Below, in pieces: positions 8,809 to 16,052 of a stretch of DNA of 64,000 nucleotides (position 1 is its first letter; every line of letters begins with the position of its first letter). A model generated the notes under the pieces. The model worked only from the letters and a program-made list of their open reading frames with translations, was not told the origin of the DNA and searched no databases. The DNA is taken from NCBI GenBank assembly GCA_012839295.1, contig DUNO01000001.1, positions 310,001 through 374,000 on the forward strand, in the 5' to 3' direction. Source of the DNA: Clostridiales bacterium. Its GTDB lineage: Bacteria; Bacillota; Clostridia; Lachnospirales; Lachnospiraceae. A program made the position numbers and the translations under genes.

Positions 8809-9186
8809 ATGAATACTAAAAAAGTTACGGTCAACGGCACCGATATTGCAATTGTAAACAGTGACCAGGTTTGTATTACGGATGGGCAAACGGCACTGGA
8901 TCTGATGATGTCCATAAATTATGAAACGGGATGCCGCTCTATTATATTGAACAAAGGTGCTTTTATTGAAGATTTTTTTGTTTTAAGTACCGGGATTGCC
9001 GGGGAGGTTTTGCAAAAATTTATTAATTACCACATCAAGCTTGCGGTTGTAGGTGATTTCTCAATCTATACCAGCAAATCACTGAAAGATTTTATATATG
9101 AGAGCAATAATGGAAAACACTTCTTTTTTGTAGCCTCTGAGCAGGAAGCTGTTGAAAAGCTGAGCAAAGCTCCGGTCTCAATTTGA
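8809..9186 (+). CDS. DUF4180 domain protein
   Basis: A 125-residue soluble protein matching the DUF4180 family in length and pattern: an N-terminal beta strand, DGQTALDLMM near residue 26-35, the acidic NKGAFIEDFF segment near 48-57, VVGDF and TSKSLKDF, and a C-terminal Glu-Gln-Glu-Ala helix. The family is widespread in Firmicutes and often sits near GNAT or MerR-type genes, but its function is not established. A good ribosome site (AAGGAG) lies eight bases before the ATG. First gene of the accessory stretch. Confidence 0.75.
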   Translation: MNTKKVTVNGTDIAIVNSDQVCITDGQTALDLMMSINYETGCRSIILNKGAFIEDFFVLSTGIAGEVLQKFINYHIKLAVVGDFSIYTSKSLKDFIYESNNGKHFFFVASEQEAVEKLSKAPVSI

Positions 9187-9270
9187 CCGGCATTTGGCGG
9201 GGGTGGGAAGATGAATGTTGCTACATCAGAAGGGGCAATTATAATCCGACGAAAGGTGGAGTTGACATAA

Positions 9271-9405
9271 AACAAGTACCCAACAGTATTGATTCTTGGA
9301 CTTGCATTGTGCTTTATCGCCCTCGCCTCTGCCATAGAAGAAATGGTTATCCTCCTGGTAGCGGAGCAATATGATGGGAACAGGAAAAGCCTTTTTACCA
9401 GGTGA
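9271..9405 (+). pseudogene. possible remnant of a small membrane protein
   Basis: A frame of 44 codons, open from a TAA at 9268 to TGA at 9403-9405, encodes one strong hydrophobic helix followed by an acidic-basic tail (VAEQYDGNRKSLFTR). It has no ATG or GTG start with a ribosome site; only internal TTG codons are available. It looks like the end of a decayed small membrane protein rather than an intact gene. Confidence 0.22.
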
Positions 9406-9489
9406 GTGTCCAATTATGAGAGGGTATGGGCTGTAAATTAGGGTTTATGAGAGGAAAGTATAGATTAGAATTCGAAAGGGGAAATATCA

Positions 9490-9864
9490 ATGGATATAGA
9501 CACACTTGTAACCCAGTATTGGAACCATATCGCTACGCAGAACGAAGAAGAACTGAAAAAGTATTTTCACGATGATGCTTGTATTCGGTGGCACAATACA
9601 AATGAGGAATTTAATGTTGAAGAATTTCTGAGAGCCAATTGTGATTATCCTGGAAGTTGGAGCGGTGAAGTTGAGCGGGTAGAATTCGCTGGAAATATTA
9701 TTATTACTGTTACTCATGTTTGGTCAAAAGAGATCTCTTTTCATGTAACTTCATTTTTCGAGATGGAAGAAGATAAGATAAAGATTCTGGATGAATATTG
9801 GAGTGAGGATGGTACAGCCCCTCAATGGAGAATGGATAAAAATATAGGAAGGCCGATACGCTAA
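9490..9864 (+). CDS. NTF2-like (SnoaL-type) protein
   Basis: A 124-residue protein with the NTF2-like cone fold pattern: an N-terminal helix ending in YWNHIATQNEEEL, then FHDDACIRWHNTNEEFN, typical of SnoaL/ketosteroid-isomerase-like domains, and alternating strands through THVWSKEISFHVTSFF to the final DEYWSEDG. The family includes isomerases, cyclases and many small-ligand binders. No specific catalytic set can be assigned, so the ligand is unknown. A ribosome site (GAAAGGGGAAA) precedes the ATG. It stands in a series of small, separately started accessory genes. Confidence 0.75.
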   Translation: MDIDTLVTQYWNHIATQNEEELKKYFHDDACIRWHNTNEEFNVEEFLRANCDYPGSWSGEVERVEFAGNIIITVTHVWSKEISFHVTSFFEMEEDKIKILDEYWSEDGTAPQWRMDKNIGRPIR

Positions 9865-9913
9865 GCTTGGATTTATGGCAAACAGAATTTATAAATCTTG
9901 AAGGAGAATAGAA

Positions 9914-10303
9914 ATGCTCAGGAAAAAGAAGCTGGTAGTAATCCTGATATCTGTATTCGCTCTGTTGCTGGTTGGTACAGGTGTGCCTGATGCCGATAAA
10001 GAAGCGATTTACTCCAAATACTATGAAAATGTCAGGAGAAGCAAGACGGATATTGATTTTTTTAAAGAAATCAGATATTTTCTTAAGGAATTTGGCAGCT
10101 ATGGTCATTTATCGGTTCTGGACGGGTATATGTACCGTTTGTATATGAATACCGTAACTGCCGGTGATAGCCTGATTAGTGAACAGGAATCACAGAAAAT
10201 ACAGCCGCTCATAAATGTATTGACAAATCCGGTTAGTCAAAATACCTATAGTCTATTGGATCAGAGCCATACGGGATTTCGTAGTACAGTAGGGTTAAAA
10301 TAA
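9914..10303 (+). CDS. hypothetical secreted or membrane-anchored protein
   Basis: A 129-residue protein beginning with a basic MLRKKK and a hydrophobic helix at about residues 8-24 that looks like a signal peptide or single anchor. The rest is polar with many charged residues and no cysteines. No family was recognised. AAGGAG lies before the ATG. It is 50 bases after the NTF2-like gene and 12 bases before the YciI gene, so it may be cotranscribed with the latter. Confidence 0.55.
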   Translation: MLRKKKLVVILISVFALLLVGTGVPDADKEAIYSKYYENVRRSKTDIDFFKEIRYFLKEFGSYGHLSVLDGYMYRLYMNTVTAGDSLISEQESQKIQPLINVLTNPVSQNTYSLLDQSHTGFRSTVGLK

Positions 10304-10315
10304 AGGAGATTAAAA

Positions 10316-10603
10316 ATGGGAAGCCAATTATTTGTAATGCTAATGGAAAACAAAAAGGAACTTAATATGGGGGTTATTCAAAGACATGTAGAGCACTTAA
10401 AGCGGCTAGATGCTGCTGGAAAGCTTGTTCTTTGTGGCCCCTTTTCTGATTATGGCGGTGGTATGGTTATTCTTAATGCTTTATCATTTGATGAAGCAAA
10501 TAAGATATCTCAATCAGACCCTTATATTCTTGAAGGTTATAAAACCTATCAATTACGAAGCCTTGAGGTGGCAAACAAAGAAAATGGTTACTTACTTGCC
10601 TAA
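10316..10603 (+). CDS. YciI-family protein
   Basis: A 95-residue ferredoxin-like-fold protein of the YCII family. The typical pattern is present: FVMLMENK at the start, HVEHLKRLDAAGKLVLCGPF in the middle with the conserved His and the Gly-Pro, GGGMVILNA, and the helix with DEANKISQSDPY that carries the conserved Asp-Pro. YciI-like proteins act as small hydrolases or dehalogenases or as accessory domains, and the substrate here is unknown. A strong AAGGAG precedes the ATG. Confidence 0.85.
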   Translation: MGSQLFVMLMENKKELNMGVIQRHVEHLKRLDAAGKLVLCGPFSDYGGGMVILNALSFDEANKISQSDPYILEGYKTYQLRSLEVANKENGYLLA

Positions 10604-10654
10604 AAAGATTTATCAATTGGTATCAAACAATTTGTTTGACTTTGCCGTAATTGA

Positions 10655-10789
10655 GCGCAAAAAATACTGATTATAATTGTTTTGGCTATCGGTATATTAT
10701 ATTTTTTATTTCTCCTATGGCTTATTATTGGATTTGGAAGTAATCACCCAATTGGAGAGCCAACACCTATATCTGATTTGCGGGGATGA
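10655..10789 (+). pseudogene. possible decayed small membrane protein
   Basis: After a TGA at 10652-10654 a 44-codon frame runs to TGA at 10787-10789. It encodes a strongly hydrophobic helix (LIIIVLAIGILYFLFLLW) followed by a polar Pro-rich tail. The place where a start would be expected reads AAA ATA, not ATG, and no ribosome site precedes it. It may be a small membrane protein that lost its start codon. Confidence 0.25.
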
Positions 10790-10842
10790 TGAACAGACAT
10801 ACTGCATTGAAATGAAAATTAGAATTTGAGCAAGGGAGTTTT

Positions 10843-11337
10843 ATGGATAACCAGGTAATAACAAGCAAAGAAAACTTAATTGTTATTTTAAATTTATTAG
10901 AAGATTTAAATATAAGATATTGGGTCGACGGAGGATGGGGTGTTGACATTCTGACTGGAAAACAAAACAGGGATCACAGGGATATTGATATTGATTTTGA
11001 TAGCGAGTTTGAGACAGTTTTATTAGGGGTCTTAGAAGACAAGGGATATAAAATCACAACTGATTGGAGTCCGTCCCGCATCGAATTATACCACCCTGAA
11101 TTGGGTTATTTGGATATACATCCACTGATAATCAACGAAGATGGAAGTGCTAAACAGGCTGATCCATATGGTGGCTGGTATCATTTTGAAGCAAAATGGT
11201 TTTCCAGTTCAGTATTTGAAGGGAGGGTTATACCCTGCATTTCTGCCGAAGCTCAAAAATTATTTCACAGCGGATATGAATTGAGAAGTGTTGACCATAT
11301 TGATATTAAAAATCTTGAAGGGCTTCCTGCTGAATGA
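10843..11337 (+). CDS. lincosamide nucleotidyltransferase, Lnu(A/C/D)-like
   Basis: A 164-residue nucleotidyltransferase very like the short Lnu enzymes that adenylate lincomycin and clindamycin. Visible signatures are YWVDGGWGVDILTG (the nucleotide-binding GG motif), RDHRDIDIDFD with the metal-binding Asp pair, ELGYLDIHPL, the GGWYHFEAKWF region and a C-terminal PCISAEAQKLFHSGYEL with HIDIKNL. Length (Lnu(A) is about 161 residues) and motif order match the antibiotic-resistance family rather than generic MNT/HEPN toxins. Whether it confers resistance cannot be known from sequence. The gene has its own ribosome site (AAGGGAG) and lies among small accessory genes, consistent with horizontal gain, though no mobile element adjoins it. 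Confidence 0.82.
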   Translation: MDNQVITSKENLIVILNLLEDLNIRYWVDGGWGVDILTGKQNRDHRDIDIDFDSEFETVLLGVLEDKGYKITTDWSPSRIELYHPELGYLDIHPLIINEDGSAKQADPYGGWYHFEAKWFSSSVFEGRVIPCISAEAQKLFHSGYELRSVDHIDIKNLEGLPAE

Positions 11338-11403
11338 AATTTAAAACAATCAACATATTAGAATTTGCAGTGTAAATTATATATCGTAGGAGGTATTAGT
11401 GTT

Positions 11404-11829
11404 ATGGATGATGAATTGAAAATTAAAATGTACTCGTTTACGGTGGATTGCAAAAACCCTTATGAATTAGCTAAATTCTATGCGGAGCTGCTCAAGTGGG
11501 AAATACCTTTTTACGATGAAGAATATGCATGCGTGGGCGCCCCGGGAACGAATCAGGGGACATATCCGGGCATAACATTTCAACGAAATCCTGAGTATAA
11601 ACCACCTGTATGGCCTGAAAGGCCTGGAGCTCAACAGCAAATGGCGCATATGGACTTCGCCGTTAATAATTTAGAAGAAGCAGTTCAATATGCAATCCGT
11701 TGTGGAGCAACAATCGCAGATGAGCAATTTTCTGATGATTGGAAAGTTATGCTTGACCCCGCCGGACACCCGTTTTGTCTATGCCAAATGAAATCAATCT
11801 TTAGCAGTACCCATTTTGCATTGTTATAG
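11404..11829 (+). CDS. VOC-family (glyoxalase-like) protein
   Basis: About 141 residues with the vicinal-oxygen-chelate fold. An N-terminal FTVDCKNPYELAKFYAELL is typical, the middle has HMDFAVNNLEEAV, and the end has VMLDPAGHPFCLC. Metal-ligand positions would include the His of HMDF. Members act as dioxygenases, lyases or drug-binding resistance proteins; this one resembles the glyoxalase-like type without a known substrate. The frame extends to 11365, but AGGAGG at 11388-11393 points to the ATG at 11404. It follows the Lnu-like gene. Confidence 0.78.
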   Translation: MDDELKIKMYSFTVDCKNPYELAKFYAELLKWEIPFYDEEYACVGAPGTNQGTYPGITFQRNPEYKPPVWPERPGAQQQMAHMDFAVNNLEEAVQYAIRCGATIADEQFSDDWKVMLDPAGHPFCLCQMKSIFSSTHFALL

Positions 11830-11841
11830 AGGAACAGTTCC

Positions 11842-11946
11842 GTGAATTACCAATTGGAGAAACGAGTGGAAGAGTTACAGCAAAGTATAAAGGATTCGGA
11901 GCTTCGGGAAAGATTTATGCTTCAAGAAAAATTATCAGTTGAATAA
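11842..11946 (+). CDS. possible 34-residue small protein
   Basis: A GTG-started frame encodes a short, highly charged peptide that reads as a coiled coil (LEKRVEELQQSIKDSELRE). GAGG lies about nine bases upstream of the GTG. It may be a small gene or the remains of a coiled-coil regulator. It overlaps no other gene and ends just before the ribosome site of the next one. Confidence 0.25.
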   Translation: MNYQLEKRVEELQQSIKDSELRERFMLQEKLSVE

Positions 11947-11959
11947 TAAGGGGGAAGAG

Positions 11960-12436
11960 ATGAAACTATACATCAAACAAAAGGTATTTTCGTGGCATGA
12001 TCAGTTTACAGTGAAGGATGAAGGTGGGGAGGATCGGTACTTTGTTGAGGGAGAACTGTTTTCCTGGGGCAAGAAGCTGCACGTAATGGACGTTTTTGGA
12101 AATGAAGTGGCTTTTATTCAACAAAAGCTATGGAGCTTTCTACCGAAATATGATGTATTTATAGGTGGCAGGCACATCGCAGAAATTAAGAAAGAGTTTA
12201 CATTCCTGAGACCATGCTACACAATTGAGGGGCTTAACTGGGTGATAGAAGGTGATTTTTTGGCTCACCATTATATGATAACACAGCATGGTAGAGCTGT
12301 GGTTTCTATTCAAAAGGAATGGTTCACATGGGGGGACAGCTATGCCCTTGATGTTGCGTCCCCACAAGATGAGATTTATGCGCTTGCAGTTGTGCTTGCC
12401 ATTGATTGCGTCGTTGCGCAGCAAAGTAATAATTGA
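11960..12436 (+). CDS. LURP-one-related/YxjI-like protein
   Basis: A 158-residue protein of the LURP-one-related (Tubby-C-like) family. It opens MKLYIKQKVFSWHDQFTVKD and continues with the repeated strand pattern FVEGELFSWGKKLHVMD, IQQKLWSFLPKYDVFI and IEGDFLAHHYMI, as in YxjI-type proteins. The Tubby-like barrel may bind phospholipid or act as a scaffold; the bacterial role is not established. A TTG in frame at 11939 is possible, but AAGGGGGAAG at 11948-11957 fixes the ATG at 11960. Its end precedes the next gene by about 58 bases. Confidence 0.78.
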   Translation: MKLYIKQKVFSWHDQFTVKDEGGEDRYFVEGELFSWGKKLHVMDVFGNEVAFIQQKLWSFLPKYDVFIGGRHIAEIKKEFTFLRPCYTIEGLNWVIEGDFLAHHYMITQHGRAVVSIQKEWFTWGDSYALDVASPQDEIYALAVVLAIDCVVAQQSNN

Positions 12437-12494
12437 ATCTGAACATGTTATTTTGCTAAACAAGATTTTTAAGGAGCAGGATTTTATAAACATA

Positions 12495-14036
12495 ATGGAT
12501 GCTCCACAGAAGAAGGCGAGGTTAATGATGGTGACGATGTATGAAAAATACCTGAAACTGAATATAGAGGGCTCTCACATTGGTTTGGAGTACGGTGTGG
12601 GTAAAAACAACTATTTTTGTACTCCAAAGGGTGCAAGCGTCATCGGCTGGGCAGGTGTTGACGGTATTCATTTTTGCTTTGTGCGCGGTTTTGGCGAGAT
12701 GGTGTTTGCCGTCAGCCCAATGAACACGCCCGGCAATTATGTGCATCCACTGGCACAAAATTTTAAGGACTTTCTTCGTCTCTTGCTGGCTTGTGGTCAT
12801 ACGGCGGCGCTGGAACAGGCGTGGCGTTGGGATCAGGCGCAATTTGATGGGTTTTTAGGAGAAAATGCCCCTACTGCCGAGCAATCGGTGGCGTTGGATA
12901 TCATCCGGGAAAAACTGTCCCTTACGCCTATGGATCGGCCATTTACTTATATCAAAGGCTTACAGGCCGGATTTGATTACAGGCGCATCAAATATGCGGA
13001 AGATTACGATGACTTTGTCCCTGCCGAACCCCAAATGCCGGAATGGAAGGTTTACTTTGACGGAAACTTCTGTGGGCATCATGGCCGCGAAAGAGCCGGA
13101 AAGGAAATTCCCCTAAACAGGAAATTTGTCTGGGAGGATGAAGCCTGGAATATTCCGGCGGTTTATACCTGCAGTAAGGGCTTGGTCATAGACTTTTACT
13201 TAAAGGTCCCACTGGAGCGTATACGTGCCTTTATGGATAAATGGAAGCTCCTTGACGGCAGTGACGGGACTGACTTCACAGATGAACAGCGGATGCAGAT
13301 TGACGCAGAGAATCCGCTGGCTTTCAACATGAATCCGAAGGCCGTGTTGAACGGAACCGGGCTTTTAAGCTCCCACGGCTGTGGCTTGTCCTGGAACCCC
13401 TGTTTCCCGGAGGGCAATGGCCTTGAGGCTCAGTGTGTAGTGCAGCATTATGGCCTTGACCCCGATCAAGGCTATGCAATTTGGCGCAGTGCATTTCTTT
13501 GGAAAACGCATCGGAAGCCGCAAATAAAAACCCTCCGCGTGATATTGGCGCAAGACCCTATCGCCATATCAGGACCGCATTTTCAGGTATCGTTGCCAGG
13601 TGAACAGATTGAGTTTACGCATCCCTCCACAGGCCAGAAATACACGTTGACGGTGGAAGGATATGAGCGCCGGGAATTCTCTGCCAGGCATTTTAATGTT
13701 CCAACCCAGGAATTTCCGGAGCACTATACCATGCTGAGCTATACGATCTTACCCGCTCCTCCGGATGGATTTCTTACCATCACAGATTGCGCTCCATCCG
13801 ACCGGCCACGGCAGAAGCATCCTGGGCCAAATGTATTACAGGCAACCAATGAGGTTTGCAGCATCGGCATCATTGGCATCCCGAGGGGCGCAACCAGCAC
13901 CGCATCCGGTGGGGGCAATGAAGGCAAACTCCAGGCGGCCTGCTCCGCACTTCATTTTGAGCCGGTGGATGCGGTGGAGTGGCGTATCGTGTTCCACGAA
14001 AAAAGGTGTGAAGATATCGGGTTAGAGCTAATATGA
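12495..14036 (+). CDS. large hypothetical protein
   Basis: A protein of about 513 residues if translation begins at the ATG at 12495, which has AAGGAGCAGG about 14 bases upstream; the frame is open back to 12288 but would overlap the previous gene. A start at 12528 or a later Met is also possible. No family was recognised with confidence. Residues about 30-130 (GVGKNNYFCTPKGA, VIGWAGVDGIHFCFV, QNFKDFLRLLLACG) have the look of a SUKH/SMI1-type domain, which ends in a similar FxDFLxLL helix; this is weak. No signal peptide or membrane helix is seen. Its base composition is clearly more GC-rich than that of its neighbours at 9.5-12.4 and 14.1-14.7 kb, which suggests a separate origin. Confidence 0.65.
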   Translation: MDAPQKKARLMMVTMYEKYLKLNIEGSHIGLEYGVGKNNYFCTPKGASVIGWAGVDGIHFCFVRGFGEMVFAVSPMNTPGNYVHPLAQNFKDFLRLLLACGHTAALEQAWRWDQAQFDGFLGENAPTAEQSVALDIIREKLSLTPMDRPFTYIKGLQAGFDYRRIKYAEDYDDFVPAEPQMPEWKVYFDGNFCGHHGRERAGKEIPLNRKFVWEDEAWNIPAVYTCSKGLVIDFYLKVPLERIRAFMDKWKLLDGSDGTDFTDEQRMQIDAENPLAFNMNPKAVLNGTGLLSSHGCGLSWNPCFPEGNGLEAQCVVQHYGLDPDQGYAIWRSAFLWKTHRKPQIKTLRVILAQDPIAISGPHFQVSLPGEQIEFTHPSTGQKYTLTVEGYERREFSARHFNVPTQEFPEHYTMLSYTILPAPPDGFLTITDCAPSDRPRQKHPGPNVLQATNEVCSIGIIGIPRGATSTASGGGNEGKLQAACSALHFEPVDAVEWRIVFHEKRCEDIGLELI

Positions 14037-14121
14037 ACCCGGGACAAAAACTTTTATAAATAAGCACAATTGGTATATACAATTAGAATTTAGAGGGGAT
14101 AGTTTACATAGGAGGTGGATT

Positions 14122-14718
14122 TTGAAAAAACATGCTAAATTAATAGGTGCAATAGTAGCCCTTTTATGTGTGGGCATAGCTGCTATGTTAGTAAATAATT
14201 TATTAAATATAAACTTGAATAAAATCACGCAGCAAAAGGGGTATACAATAACCAATCAAAACGAAAAAGCAATAAAGGTTACAATAAACAAAAAGAAGTT
14301 GCCTATTAATATAGATTTTGCTCAAGGTGTTTCATTTGCAAAAGATGATATTATACTTTATCAAACAGATACAAGTACTATGTATCTCAAATCTATTGAA
14401 TATGCAAATTCAGATACAGAATTTTTAAGCCTTACCTTCGATTTTGATTATGTTTTACCGGAAGAAGCAAAAATTATCGTTCCTTATAATGTATTAATAA
14501 AAGATAATAAAATTTCGTATTCTTGGGGTGTCGCTCCTTATTCAAAGCAAGTAAAGGATATATCTAAGGTGTTTGACAATGCTATTTCATTGCATGGGAC
14601 GGGACCGTCAGAACAATTTAGCATATATTTAAAAGCTAATGTTTTTTCTGAAGCTAAAGATGAAATCTCTTTTATAATCGGTGGTTTTAATGAACTTTCA
14701 TACATAAGAAAATTGTAA
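14122..14718 (+). CDS. hypothetical signal-anchored protein
   Basis: A 198-residue protein starting at TTG 14122, set by AGGAGGTGG at 14111-14119. The N-terminus is basic (KKHAK) with a hydrophobic helix at about residues 8-28, so it is secreted or anchored outside the membrane. The rest alternates short strands and is Lys-, Ile- and Asn-rich. No family was recognised. The gene is much more AT-rich than the preceding one. A hairpin with a T-run follows at 14783-14834. Confidence 0.6.
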   Translation: MKKHAKLIGAIVALLCVGIAAMLVNNLLNINLNKITQQKGYTITNQNEKAIKVTINKKKLPINIDFAQGVSFAKDDIILYQTDTSTMYLKSIEYANSDTEFLSLTFDFDYVLPEEAKIIVPYNVLIKDNKISYSWGVAPYSKQVKDISKVFDNAISLHGTGPSEQFSIYLKANVFSEAKDEISFIIGGFNELSYIRKL

Positions 14719-14782
14719 ATACAAGGGGAATTCGATGTGAATAGTGAAATAAAGGGGATTCCGTGCATACTAATGTATGCTT

Positions 14783-14836
14783 CAAGGACAGGGGAAACAG
14801 CTGCCAATCATGGTGGCTGAATCCTTGTCCTTTTGT
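14783..14836 (+). terminator. probable terminator
   Basis: Arms CAAGGACA (14783-14790) and TGTCCTTTT (14826-14834) close an inner stem AGCTGCCA/TGGTGGCT. The T-rich right end points to termination of the plus-strand hypothetical gene. The convergent purE gene ends about 25 bases beyond. Confidence 0.5.
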
Positions 14837-14861
14837 ACAACCGAAATATAAGCAAACCAGG

Positions 14862-15359
14862 CTATTTATTCAGCTCTGCCTGAAGCTTCTCATCCTTGGC
14901 AACAACCTCATCTACCATAGCCTGCTTCATTTTTGCCAGCTTTGCGCTAAGCTCATCATCAGCAATTGCCAGCATCTGGGCTGCTAAAATACCTGCATTG
15001 TCAGCACCATCAATTGCCACGGTAGCAACGGGGATGCCCTTTGGCATCTGGACAGTCGCAAGCAGTGCATCAAGGCCATCCAAGGTGGAGGATTTGACGG
15101 GGATTCCAATGACGGGAAGAGTAGTGTGTGCAGCGATAATCCCTGCAAGATGGGCAGCTTTACCGGCAGCACAGATAATTGCCCCGAAGCCCTTTTCCCT
15201 GGCACTGGAAGAAAAATCACATGCAAGCTGTGGCGTGCGGTGGGCGCTCATGACATGGACCTCAACTGGGATATCAAAGTCTTCCAGTGTCTGGATGGCA
15301 CCCTTCACGATGGGAAGATCACTGTCGCTTCCCATAAGAATTGCAACTTTTTTTGACAT
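14862..15359 (-). CDS. purE: PurE, N5-carboxyaminoimidazole ribonucleotide mutase (or AIR carboxylase)
   Basis: A 165-residue PurE protein acting at the carboxylation step of de novo purine synthesis to give CAIR. Visible are the N-terminal VAILMGSDSDLP phosphate-binding loop, the catalytic-site SAHRTP, and IGIPVKSSTLDGLDALL. The usual GGAAHLPG loop reads CAAGKAAHLAG here, a departure that could fit a class II-like enzyme using CO2 directly; this cannot be settled without knowing whether purK is present. ATG has AAGGAG eight bases upstream on the minus strand. It stands alone, divergent from the trp operon, with no other purine gene in the window. Confidence 0.92.
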   Translation of the reverse strand: MSKKVAILMGSDSDLPIVKGAIQTLEDFDIPVEVHVMSAHRTPQLACDFSSSAREKGFGAIICAAGKAAHLAGIIAAHTTLPVIGIPVKSSTLDGLDALLATVQMPKGIPVATVAIDGADNAGILAAQMLAIADDELSAKLAKMKQAMVDEVVAKDEKLQAELNK

Positions 15360-15672
15360 AATTTCATTCTCCTTATTCGAATTATATAATGATATAAAAA
15401 ATGCTTCCTCTCATGTATCAGCTTACCCACAAGTTAACAGAACTCATAGAAGTTTAATATCGAAGGTTGATATTGGAGTTTTCAGTGGTTTTCAAGTGTT
15501 ATAAATATAACTTATTTGCCTGGCTCTGTCAACTATTACCTGCCATGGAAAATAAAGGGAGAAATGGCATTCCTGGTAAAAGCCCTTTTATCCACCGTTC
15601 CTATAGAAGGTTTAGCTATTTGCTGATAAATAGAAAGGCATATAAAAATTAATAATCATGCATAAAATTTAC
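15360..15672. other. intergenic region between purE and the trp leader
   Basis: AT-rich region holding the upstream signals of purE (minus strand) and sequence before the trp promoter. No convincing gene and no recognised riboswitch; in particular no clear purine-riboswitch core was identified for purE. Confidence 0.45.
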
Positions 15673-15702
15673 TTGACAAAGAACTCTGTCCGTTGTTATA
15701 AT
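15673..15702 (+). promoter_or_regulatory. trp operon promoter
   Basis: TTGACA at 15673-15678 and TATAAT at 15697-15702 are separated by 18 bases, both perfect consensus hexamers. They lie just upstream of the T-box leader, so transcription would start at about 15709. Confidence 0.85.
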
Positions 15703-15708
15703 GCGTTT

Positions 15709-15997
15709 AATATAAAAAACCGTTGAGCAAGAGAAGTAAGATTAATTGGTTGTATACAGAGAGCCGCTGGTGGTGGGAATGCGGTTACAAGGATTATTCT
15801 GAATGGACTTGCGAGGGAAGCCTGAAATCAGTTCCGCGTGGACAGGAGAGTAGGCGCTTACGGGAACCCCATCCGTTATCAAAGGGGTGCATATGATGGT
15901 ATGCAAGATGAGAGGATGTTTTATACGTCAAACCGGGTGGTACCGCAGAAGTTAAGGCTTTTGTCCCTGTAAATACAGGGATGGGAGTCTTTTTTTA
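15709..15997 (+). promoter_or_regulatory. T-box riboswitch leader with Trp specifier
   Basis: A leader of about 290 bases with the full T-box layout. Stem I carries the specifier region CTGAATGGACTTG, where TGG (15804-15806) is the tryptophan codon. The conserved T-box GGGTGGTACCGC lies at about 15935-15946 and offers the bases that pair with the acceptor end of uncharged tRNA. A terminator hairpin follows (GTCCCTGT, AAAT, ACAGGGA, inside AAGGCTTTT/GGGAGTCTT) with a T-run at 15990-15997. Uncharged tRNA-Trp should favour the antiterminator and switch on trpEGDCFBA. Confidence 0.93.
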
Positions 15998-16052
15998 TTA
16001 TCTAAAAAGAAAGGAATTTTTCATCCATCAATGAAAAATAAGGTGATTTAAT

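Noticed and set aside
15360-15672. A purine riboswitch for purE
   Set aside because: No conserved three-way-junction core could be recognised on the minus strand.
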